Assembly (NCBI GenBank): GCA_001797745.1
Contig: MGQF01000043.1
Span: forward strand, 5,641 to 17,382
Length of the DNA stretch: 11,742 nucleotides
Reading direction: 5' to 3'
Origin: Deltaproteobacteria bacterium RBG_13_52_11
Lineage (GTDB): Bacteria > Desulfobacterota > B13-G15 > RBG-16-54-18
Part shown: one piece after another, positions 1 through 5,546 of the stretch
How the letters are laid out: each line of letters starts with the position of its first letter
Position numbering within the stretch: the stretch's first letter is position 1
Position numbers and translations under genes: made by a program
Notes under the pieces: model-generated
What the model was told of the DNA's origin: nothing
What the model saw: the letters and a program-made list of their open reading frames with translations, nothing else
Database searches by the model: none

Positions 1-1
1 G

Positions 2-169
2 CTCGGGGTCTCACGAATCTTTCTCCTCACCTATATACCACCCTATTTTGAACAGATGGGCTTCCGTGCCGTGGACAAGTCCACCCTCCCCCACAAGATC
101 TGGACCGATTGTGTCAGGTGCATCAAATTCCCCGACTGCACCGAGACCGCCATGATCCTCGATCTTTAA
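2..169 (+). CDS. N-acetylglutamate synthase-like GNAT acetyltransferase, C-terminal end (5' truncated by window)
   Basis: An open frame runs from the window edge to TAA at 167-169 and gives 55 residues. The stretch reads LTYIPPYFEQMGFRAVDKST, then LPHKIWTDCVRC and KFPDC, ending AMILDL. The 'FEQMGFR.V.K..LPHKIW.DC..C.KFP.C' pattern is what I recognise from the C-terminus of short single-domain ArgA-type N-acetylglutamate synthases, in which a GNAT fold transfers acetyl from acetyl-CoA to the amino group of glutamate at the start of arginine synthesis. The three cysteines in the tail are typical of that subgroup. The 'Y..PYFE.MGF' segment is the last GNAT strand and helix. The gene is convergent with the synthetase-like gene, so it is not in that operon. 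The family call is fairly firm; the exact substrate cannot be proven from the tail alone. Confidence 0.75.
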   Translation, partial: LGVSRIFLLTYIPPYFEQMGFRAVDKSTLPHKIWTDCVRCIKFPDCTETAMILDL

Positions 170-193
170 GAGGTTGTTGCACAAGTGATTCCC

Positions 194-362
194 AACAGGC
201 TGCTCAAAAATGCCCAGATGCAAGTTGAGCTTTACGAAATCCCGCTTACGGAGGCCTCGAAATCATGAGGAGTGAGGCGTACTTTGACGTACACCGCAAC
301 GACGAAAGATGAGAGAAATCCCGCGAAACGCGGGACAGATGGGCGTTTTTCAACAGCCTGTT
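194..362. repeat. MITE-like element with about 23-bp imperfect terminal inverted repeats
   Basis: The left end (194-216) starts AACAGGCTGCTCAAAAATGC. The right end (340-362), read as the reverse complement, starts AACAGGCTGTTGAAAAACGC. By eye 20 of 23 positions match. The 169-bp interior carries a GTAC-rich segment (GCGTACTTTGACGTAC near 274-289) and a perfect hairpin CCCGCG-AAA-CGCGGG (320-334). No ORF of note lies inside. The element sits between two convergent genes, where it could fold into a long stem and act as a bidirectional terminator. Elements with TTTTTCAACAGCCTGTT ends are, from memory, dispersed in many copies in deltaproteobacterial genomes. Mobility is inferred; no target-site duplication is clear. 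Confidence 0.7.
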
Positions 363-2055
363 AGTCAGGGAGTCCCAACGCCCACGCCTTTAGCACCCTC
401 CTGACCACTGCCCCATCCTCCCCCCTGGGTATCTCAGGGCGAAACTCTATCTCCTTAGGGACTAACCGGCGGGAGAAATACCTTCGCATAAATTCTCTGA
501 TCTCTTCCTGGAGTTCTCCTGAGGGGGAAAACCCCGGCTTCAGGGCGATGAAGGCCATGATCACCGTTCCCCGGATGGGGTCTGGTTGGCCGACGACCCC
601 GGCATCGGCCACTGCCGGGTACCCCCGCAGGGCCTCCTCCACCTCGGTGGTACTGATCATGGCCCCATCCACCTTGATCTGATAGTCCTCCCTCCCCTGG
701 AAATAGAAATAGCCGTCATCATCCATGTAGGCGAGGTCGCCGGAGATATACCAGGGCTCATGGGAAAAATATTCCTGATATCTCTTTTCGTCGCGCCAGA
801 TCCCCCGCATCATGGCCGGCCATCCCTTTTTTATGGCCAGGTCCCCCAACGTCAGCGGGGGCACCTCTTTCCCGTGGTCATCGACTATAGCCGCCTCAAT
901 GCCGGGAAAGGGCTTCCCGATGGAACCCGGCTTAATAGGCATACCGGGGTAATTGGCGATCATGATCATCCCTGTCTCGGTCATCCACCAGGTGTCATGG
1001 ATGGGGGTCTTGAAAAACCTCCTGGCCCAAAACACGACCTCCGGGGGCAGGGGTCCCCCCACACTGAGGATGTGGCGTAGGCTGCTGAGATCACACTGCT
1101 CGGCTATCTCTTTTTCTTGTTCCATCATCCTCATAAAGACGGTAGGGGAGGAGTACCAGACCGTTATCCGATGCGACTCGATGGAACGGCACCACCCTTC
1201 GAGCCCAAACCTCCCCCCTCGGACAAAATTATCCACCCCACAGAGCCAGGGGGCAAAGACACCATATACCGTCCCCGTAATCCACCCTGGTTCCGACGTG
1301 GTCCACAGGCGATCGTCATCCCGGAGGTCGAGCACCCACCGCGCCGTGATGAGATACCCGACCATGTCTCGATGAACATGGAGGACCCCCTTAGGCTTTC
1401 CGGTGGAGCCGGAGGTATAGATGATATAGAGGGGATCTTCGAGGTCCATCCATTCTATCTCAAAATCATAGGAAGCGCGGGCAATCTCCTCCTCCCAGCT
1501 CACCTCACCGGGCCTCAGGACGATATTCCCAGACCCCACCAAAATGATATTGCGCAGGTCAGGGAGTTCAGTGAACGGCACTCGGGCGGCCATCTTGGGG
1601 GTGGTTACCAGTACCTTGGCCCCGCTGTCTCTGAGTCTCTCCCTGACGGCCATCTCCATGAGGTCCTCAAAGAGGGGGCTCAAGATGGCCCCGACCTTGG
1701 CACAGCCGGCCATGGCGATGTAATACTCGGGGCACCGGGGGAGGAATATGAAGACCCTGTCCCCCTTCTCCACCCCCAGTTTCTTGAGGACGTTGGCGAA
1801 CTTATTGGAGAGGTCCCGCATCTGGTGATAGGTAATCCGTTCCCTCCGGTTCTCATCCTCATAGATGAGACAATATCGATGACAGCGAGTTGGATCCTCT
1901 GCATGCCGATCGATGGCTTCATAGGCGATGTTCACCTTGCCGGTCAGGTGCCAACTGAACTCCTGCTCTACTTCCTTCCAGTCAAAGGATTGACAGGCCT
2001 TGCTGTAATCCCGCAGATTGGCCTCTGGGTTGGCAGGGGGAAGGACATTTTCCAT
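361..2055 (-). CDS. Acetyl-CoA synthetase-like AMP-binding protein (ANL superfamily) with altered C-terminal catalytic motifs
   Basis: This 564-residue protein has the ANL adenylate-forming fold closest to acetyl-CoA synthetase. An Acs-type N-terminal cap (about 1-75) is followed by the P-loop-like A3 motif YTSGSTGKPKGVLH (213-226). The A5 motif DTWWMTETG (354-362) includes the tryptophan pair that, in Acs, limits the pocket to short acyl groups. The A7 motif is YISGD (436-440), and the hinge region GREDYQIKV is at 454-462. Known Acs activates acetate with ATP to acetyl-AMP and then forms acetyl-CoA in the cytoplasm. Two key C-terminal residues are missing: the A8 'SGHR' reads DGAM (463-466), and the A10 'SGK' lysine reads DGA (547-549), although the following RRVLK is aligned and intact. 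The protein is shorter than classical Acs (about 650 residues). The start at 2055 has AAGAGGAG eight bases upstream. The TAA stop lies in the terminal repeat of the 194-362 element. It could be a divergent ligase, a half-reaction enzyme or a pseudo-enzyme. Confidence 0.85.
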   Translation of the reverse strand: MENVLPPANPEANLRDYSKACQSFDWKEVEQEFSWHLTGKVNIAYEAIDRHAEDPTRCHRYCLIYEDENRRERITYHQMRDLSNKFANVLKKLGVEKGDRVFIFLPRCPEYYIAMAGCAKVGAILSPLFEDLMEMAVRERLRDSGAKVLVTTPKMAARVPFTELPDLRNIILVGSGNIVLRPGEVSWEEEIARASYDFEIEWMDLEDPLYIIYTSGSTGKPKGVLHVHRDMVGYLITARWVLDLRDDDRLWTTSEPGWITGTVYGVFAPWLCGVDNFVRGGRFGLEGWCRSIESHRITVWYSSPTVFMRMMEQEKEIAEQCDLSSLRHILSVGGPLPPEVVFWARRFFKTPIHDTWWMTETGMIMIANYPGMPIKPGSIGKPFPGIEAAIVDDHGKEVPPLTLGDLAIKKGWPAMMRGIWRDEKRYQEYFSHEPWYISGDLAYMDDDGYFYFQGREDYQIKVDGAMISTTEVEEALRGYPAVADAGVVGQPDPIRGTVIMAFIALKPGFSPSGELQEEIREFMRRYFSRRLVPKEIEFRPEIPRGEDGAVVRRVLKAWALGLPD

Positions 2056-2087
2056 TCATCACGCTCCTCTTAAGGCTTTAGTTAACC

Positions 2088-2120
2088 ATCGGTGATAAAA
2101 CGCAATGGCTTTTATCCGAT
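2088..2120 (-). other. Hairpin in the leader before the synthetase-like gene
   Basis: GATAAAA (2094-2100) pairs with TTTTATC (2110-2116) around a nine-base loop. ATCG (2088-2091) and CGAT (2117-2120) extend the stem past a two-base bulge. It lies within the 156-base gap between the 99-residue gene and the synthetase-like gene, about 33 bases before the start codon. It could affect mRNA processing or translation of the distal gene. No U-tract follows on the minus strand, so it does not look like an intrinsic terminator. Function is a guess. Confidence 0.35.
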
Positions 2121-2211
2121 CTTTCGTTGGGGGGTGCAACTCCTCAAGCCCCCGGACAGATATACGGCCACTCCCGTCAGGATCGATGTGCCAAGATAAT
2201 TTCCACGGCCA

Positions 2212-2511
2212 TTAGATCGGACCGTGCATGGACTCAAAGGCCCCCTCTTTTGCCTCCGTCTTCTCCCCCGCTCCGATCTCATAGATGGGATAGACTTCAT
2301 ACGTGGACACAACGGAGAGTTCCGTCATCAGCTTCGCCACCTCCTCTTCCTGCTCCGCCTCAATGACGGTGAAGGTGAGATTGCCGCTCAGGGTGGCATA
2401 CCGATGGAGGACCCGTACCCCGAGGGGTGGCTGGCCGAATATCCTCCCAGCCTTCTCCCTGATCTCCTTCCAATGATCCGACTCATGTTCTCCAAGAATC
2501 AATAAACGCAT
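2212..2511 (-). CDS. Small conserved-looking protein, possibly a dimeric alpha-beta barrel (DUF3303/GYD-like)
   Basis: The protein has 99 residues and I do not recognise it with certainty. It opens with a strand (MRLLILGEH), then a charged helix (WKEIREKAGRIF), a strand (GVRVLHRYATL), a strand (NLTFTVIEA), a helix (EEEVAKLMTELSVV) and a strand (YEVYPIYEI). This beta-alpha-beta-beta-alpha-beta order, ending in a 'tyr-glu..pro' strand, resembles ferredoxin-like alpha-beta-barrel domains such as DUF3303 or GYD. The last 20 or so residues are polar and probably disordered. There is no signal peptide or membrane segment. A strong ribosome site, GGAGGA, lies about eight bases before ATG. The gene begins 18 bases after the deacetylase stop, so the two are almost certainly cotranscribed. 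A role as a small binding or regulatory partner of the two acetyl-metabolism proteins is inference only. Confidence 0.7.
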   Translation of the reverse strand: MRLLILGEHESDHWKEIREKAGRIFGQPPLGVRVLHRYATLSGNLTFTVIEAEQEEEVAKLMTELSVVSTYEVYPIYEIGAGEKTEAKEGAFESMHGPI

Positions 2512-2529
2512 CGCTTCGTCCTCCTCCCC

Positions 2530-3579
2530 CTAAAATTTCCAATAACGATGGTGAATCCCTTTGACCCGCTCAATGGTCTCGGCCATTCTTTCGTAGTGCG
2601 CATCCTCCGCGTGCTGCATCTGGTCTTTATCGATTTTCGAATTGCCGCTCAGTTCCCACAGTACCATCTCCACGGAGTCCCGCAAGCCCTCCGGACTGTA
2701 TCCCCCCTCCAAGGCAAGGACTAGCCTTCCCTCACAGGATAAAGCAGCCATCTCCATCAAGAGGGCAGTCATCCTGGCAAATCCCTCGGGGGTGAGGTTC
2801 ATCGATCCGATGGGATCGTCGTGATGGGTGTCGAATCCGGCGGAAACGATGACTAACTCGGGCCTAAACTGCTCGGCAATAGGCCTGAGGAGATGGCGGA
2901 ATATGTTCCCGTAATCCTCATTGGAACAGCCGGGCACCAGGGGTACATTGACGGTATATCCCTCACCCTCTCCTGCTCCTATCTCACTCACCTCTCCGCT
3001 CCAGGGGAAAAAGGGGGCGCGGTGAACGGAAAAATAGAGGACAGAGGGATTATCATAAAAGATGCTCTGGATACCGTTGCCGTGGTGGACATCCCAATCG
3101 ACGATCAAGACCCTCCTTAACCCGTGGGCCTTCATGGCATAGTATGCTCCGATGGACTCGTTATTGAAGATACAAAACCCCATCGCTTGATCTCTGAGGG
3201 CATGATGCCCTGGTGGCCTGACGAGGGCAAATGCATTGAGCACCTCCTTGGTCACCGCCTGTTTGATTGCCTCCATTACCCCCCCCGCCGCCATCAAGGC
3301 GGCCTGGTAGGTCTTCGGTGAGGTCACGGTATCGGGATCAAACCTGACCCGTGCCTTCTCGGCACTGTCGAGCACACGGTCTACATAACGGGAGTCGTGG
3401 ACCCAGAGGATCTCATCCAACGTCGCATAGCGCGGCTCGATATAGACCACTGCATCACCAAATGCCCTGTTGTCCAACATCGAATAAATAGCCTGAAGGC
3501 GTTGCGGACTCTCCGGATGCAAGACCCCGGTTTTGTGCTTGAGATAGATCTGATGTCTGACAATCCCTGTCTTCTTCAT
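2530..3579 (-). CDS. Histone deacetylase family protein (AcuC / acetylpolyamine amidohydrolase-like)
   Basis: This 349-residue zinc hydrolase of the arginase/deacetylase fold removes acetyl groups from lysine side chains or small amides. All catalytic positions are visible: the His-His charge relay in RPPGHHA (H125/H126), zinc ligands in DWDVHHGNG (D163, H165) and SAGFD (D250), and the transition-state tyrosine in EGGYS (Y294). The GFCIFNN segment (134-140) and N-terminal HPESPQR are family signatures. The pattern is class II-like. A polar extension (about 311-349) follows the core. There is no signal peptide, so it is cytoplasmic. An AGGAGG lies 15 bases before ATG, a rather long spacing, but no better in-frame start exists. 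It is first in the operon with the 99-residue protein and the acetyl-CoA-synthetase-like gene. That context suggests AcuC-type control of acetyl-CoA synthetase by deacetylation, but the usual target lysine is absent in that neighbour. A polyamine or acetoin-type substrate is the alternative. Confidence 0.9.
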   Translation of the reverse strand: MKKTGIVRHQIYLKHKTGVLHPESPQRLQAIYSMLDNRAFGDAVVYIEPRYATLDEILWVHDSRYVDRVLDSAEKARVRFDPDTVTSPKTYQAALMAAGGVMEAIKQAVTKEVLNAFALVRPPGHHALRDQAMGFCIFNNESIGAYYAMKAHGLRRVLIVDWDVHHGNGIQSIFYDNPSVLYFSVHRAPFFPWSGEVSEIGAGEGEGYTVNVPLVPGCSNEDYGNIFRHLLRPIAEQFRPELVIVSAGFDTHHDDPIGSMNLTPEGFARMTALLMEMAALSCEGRLVLALEGGYSPEGLRDSVEMVLWELSGNSKIDKDQMQHAEDAHYERMAETIERVKGIHHRYWKF

Positions 3580-3650
3580 GGAATCGACTCGTGTCCTCCT
3601 AGATGGAGCGTATCCCTTTGGCCTTTATCAACCAGTGCCCTTGCACTTTA

Positions 3651-3686
3651 TTGATATTTTTCCTATCCGGTAATATATCGTACAAT
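3651..3686 (+). promoter_or_regulatory. Possible divergent promoter for the M16 operon
   Basis: TTGATA at 3651-3656 is followed after 17 bases by TATATC (3674-3679), a weak -10 box with four of six matches. TACAAT at 3681-3686 is a better -10 but sits 24 bases from that -35. Both boxes overlap the control region of the divergent deacetylase operon, so the two promoters may compete. This is weaker than the minus-strand promoter. Confidence 0.35.
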
Positions 3687-3687
3687 A

Positions 3688-3716
3688 ATTGTATGCCCAA
3701 CAGAAAAAAATATCAA
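3688..3716 (-). promoter_or_regulatory. Sigma70-type promoter for the deacetylase operon
   Basis: Read on the minus strand, TTGATA (3711-3716) is followed by exactly 17 bases and then TACAAT (3688-3693). Each hexamer matches consensus at five of six positions. The predicted start of transcription is near 3681, giving a leader of about 100 bases before the deacetylase ATG. The -10 box is half of a 13-bp palindrome shared with the opposite strand. Confidence 0.65.
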
Positions 3717-3813
3717 CAGGCCGATGTACGTGGGTAGCGTATCATGTCTTGTGCCAAAGAAGAACCAGTATCCGTTGACTCCGCACGCTGAGGATGATAT
3801 CTTGGGGGCCGTT

Positions 3814-5112
3814 ATGCAAAAGATCATCTTGGACTTTCAGCGTGACACCCTCTCGAACGGTCTGAAGATCTTGACACTGGAAGATCCATCTCATCCCATC
3901 GTAACCTACCAGGTCCACTTCGCCACGGGGTCCAGGAACGAGCGGCCCGGAATCACCGGCATCTCCCACCTCTTTGAGCACATGATGTTCAGGGGGTCCA
4001 AGAAGCTGGGCCCGGAGGAGTTCGCCCGCATCATCCAGGCCAATGGAGGGACCCTCAATGCCTTCACCACCATCGACAACACGAGCTACTTCGAAAATCT
4101 CCCCACTGATAAATTGGAGCTGGCCATGAGGCTGGAGGCCGAGCGGCTCGAGAACCTTCGCTTGAATCAAGAAAGCTTAGATACCGAGCGGGAGGTGGTC
4201 AGGAGTGAGCGGAAGCTACGGACCGTCAATTCCCCCTTCGGCCTCCTCATAGAGCAACTCTTCGCCATCGCCTTTGACCAGCACCCCTATCAATGGCCGG
4301 TGATCGGTTGGGATCACGATCTCAGGAAGTTGACCTTGGAAAACTGCCTCGACTATTACCGGCGGGGGTATGCCCCCAACAATGCCGTGGTGGTTATCGT
4401 CGGTGACTTCAAGAGAGAAAAGGCCCTCACCTTAGTCGAACAGTACTACGGCCACCTCAAACCCCAAAACCATGTGGAGGCGCCCCCTGCGCAGGAGCGG
4501 CCCCAGCGGGGTGAGAAACGCTCCTTCTATAAGAAGGTATCGCAATTGGAGGCCTTCTTCGCCGGCTTCCATTGCCCGGGGATTAGGGACCCCGACGTCT
4601 TCCCCCTCCTCGCCCTGAACCACATCCTCTCCCACGGAAAGTCATCCCGTTTTTACCTGCGCTTTGTCAAGACCGGCAGGGCCGTAGAGGCCCAGGTAGA
4701 GGTAGATCCCCCGCCTTTTTGGTCCATGGATCCGGGCTTGCTGCAGGTATATGCCATCGCGGCGCCTGGAGTGCCCATAGGTGATTTAGAGAAAGAGGTA
4801 TGGGAGGCCATCGAGGAGATAAAGGATGGGCGATTCGATGAAGGGGAACTCGCCAAGGCCAAACGGGGATTGACTGCCTCTTTCATCATGGGTCTCCAGT
4901 CGGTCTTCTTTAAGGGATTGGCAGGGGGGCTCTATGAGATCAAGGCAGGTGACTGCGGCATGGTCAATACTGTGCTGGACAGGTGTGAAGGGATAACCAC
5001 CGAGGACGTCAAGCGAGTGGCCCAGCGATATCTGGTTGCGGACAACAGGACCGTGGTTACCTTGCAACCCATCACCCCGGAGGAGAACGAACGCCTCGAT
5101 CCAGTGGAATAA
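3814..5112 (+). CDS. M16B zinc peptidase, catalytic subunit (processing-peptidase-like)
   Basis: The product has 432 residues from the chosen start. The inverted zinc site HxxEH is seen as HLFEH (residues 52-56), followed by MMFRGS as in mitochondrial processing peptidase beta and bacterial M16B enzymes. The third zinc ligand fits E132, in REVVRSER, at the usual 76-residue spacing. The C-terminal half (from about residue 190) is the second, inactive M16 domain. M16B enzymes cleave peptides or targeting-like sequences inside a clamshell chamber, often as heterodimers, and the next gene encodes a partner of the complementary type. There is no signal peptide, so the site of action is probably cytoplasmic. 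Start choice: family homology begins at MQKIILDFQ (ATG 3814, GGGGG five bases upstream). TTG at 3802 with GAGGA seven bases before it, or ATG at 3724, are possible alternatives, but the extra residues look non-conserved and 3724 lacks a clear ribosome site. Confidence 0.88.
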   Translation: MQKIILDFQRDTLSNGLKILTLEDPSHPIVTYQVHFATGSRNERPGITGISHLFEHMMFRGSKKLGPEEFARIIQANGGTLNAFTTIDNTSYFENLPTDKLELAMRLEAERLENLRLNQESLDTEREVVRSERKLRTVNSPFGLLIEQLFAIAFDQHPYQWPVIGWDHDLRKLTLENCLDYYRRGYAPNNAVVVIVGDFKREKALTLVEQYYGHLKPQNHVEAPPAQERPQRGEKRSFYKKVSQLEAFFAGFHCPGIRDPDVFPLLALNHILSHGKSSRFYLRFVKTGRAVEAQVEVDPPPFWSMDPGLLQVYAIAAPGVPIGDLEKEVWEAIEEIKDGRFDEGELAKAKRGLTASFIMGLQSVFFKGLAGGLYEIKAGDCGMVNTVLDRCEGITTEDVKRVAQRYLVADNRTVVTLQPITPEENERLDPVE

Positions 5113-5120
5113 GTAAACTA

Positions 5121-5140
5121 CTATCGCCTAAAGGCGATAG
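5121..5140. repeat. Perfect 8-bp hairpin just after the catalytic M16 gene
   Basis: CTATCGCC (5121-5128) and GGCGATAG (5133-5140) flank a TAAA loop, eight bases after the stop codon. An alternative stem pairs CCTAAAG (5127-5133) with CTTTAGG (5141-5147), so the two folds exclude each other. No T-run follows, so it is not a standard terminator. It could stabilise the 3' end of the upstream message. Confidence 0.6.
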
Positions 5141-5220
5141 CTTTAGGGGTCAAGGATGCAAGGATTCGAGGGTTCTAGTGAAAAGCATTCAAACATGTTT
5201 ATGAAACCCCTGACCCCTTT

Positions 5221-5236
5221 CCCGCGAAACGCGGGA
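5221..5236. repeat. Second copy of the 16-base palindrome CCCGCGAAACGCGGGA
   Basis: It is identical over 16 bases to 320-335 inside the MITE-like element. It forms a six-bp GC stem with an AAA loop. Two exact copies in two non-coding gaps of one window point to a dispersed REP-like unit. Confidence 0.6.
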
Positions 5237-5350
5237 TTGAACCCTTTTGGGACAAAGATCGAACTAAAGTCTTCTCCTAAAGGCGAGGGTTTTGCTCCCT
5301 GAATGGGACAATAAAGTGATTGCTGACTGACAATAGGGTTCAAGGGGCCA

Positions 5351-5386
5351 ATCCCGTTCCGCAATATAGGTTTACGGAAGCGGGAT
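5351..5386. repeat. Inverted repeat ATCCCG-TTCCG / CGGAAGCGGGAT
   Basis: The arms are 5351-5361 and 5375-5386: eleven pairs with one bulged base and a 13-base loop. A short GCCG/CGGC hairpin follows at 5387-5398. The ATCCCGCTT-CGG word also recurs near 238-249 in the element at 194-362, supporting a shared repeat family. Confidence 0.5.
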
Positions 5387-5471
5387 GCCGCTGGCGGCAG
5401 GATTCTAGCGGTCGAAGGAAAAATGAGTTGGGGAGACTGGCAAAGTTACTGAGAAAGTAAACCCTGCACTG

Positions 5472-5497
5472 TATCCTCTCCCTTCGGGGAGCGGATA
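5472..5497 (+). other. UUCG-tetraloop hairpin in the leader of the second M16 gene
   Basis: CTCCC-TTCG-GGGAG (5478-5491) forms a stable C(UUCG)G tetraloop. TATCC (5472-5476) and GGATA (5493-5497) extend the stem past one mismatch. It ends 49 bases before the start codon, so as RNA it could insulate or stabilise the leader. There is no U-tract for termination. Confidence 0.5.
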
Positions 5498-5546
5498 GGA
5501 AAGGGAATTATCGAATGCATAACAGCGTTTTGAAGAAGGACCACAG

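Larger units (their letters stand above)
5113..5546. other. 434-base non-coding, hairpin-rich gap between the two M16 genes
   Basis: No credible gene lies here. The stretch holds at least four separate inverted repeats (at 5121, 5221, 5351 and 5472). It also has longer-range complementarities: AGGGGTCA (5145-5152) with TGACCCCT (5211-5218), TTGAACCC (5237-5244) with GGGTTCAA (5336-5343), and GGGATTG (5233-5239) with CAATCCC (5349-5355). It shares a 16-base palindrome with the element at 194-362. It looks like one or more decayed palindromic repeat elements inserted between two genes that normally sit close together. Confidence 0.6.

Noticed and set aside
2..169. Left-edge GNAT protein as an AcuA-type acetyltransferase acting on the synthetase
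   Set aside because: The idea is attractive beside a deacetylase and an acs-like gene, but the visible tail (FEQMGFR, LPHKIW, KFPDC) reads as ArgA-like, and the gene is convergent and separated by a repeat element.
1117..2073. 318-codon open frame on the plus strand, and other long plus-strand frames at 586-1080 and 953-1375
   Set aside because: All are antisense shadows of the synthetase-like gene; the proteins are proline/histidine/glycine-rich with no recognisable fold and no sensible ribosome sites.
2120..2160. Separate promoter for the synthetase-like gene (TTGCAC, 17 bases, GATAAA on the minus strand)
   Set aside because: Only three and four matches to consensus, which is close to chance for a 156-base gap; the operon promoter at 3688-3716 suffices.
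5121..5147. Intrinsic terminator after the catalytic M16 gene
   Set aside because: The stem is good but no T-tract follows on either strand.
5230..5360. Possible tRNA or T-arm (GGGTTCAA-type words on both strands)
   Set aside because: No seven-bp acceptor stem, anticodon arm or D-arm can be assembled around these words; they are parts of inverted repeats.
5400..5546. c-di-GMP riboswitch before the second M16 gene, suggested by GGCAAAG and a UUCG hairpin
   Set aside because: The conserved GEMM-I core and paired stems could not be matched, and the gene has no obvious c-di-GMP link.
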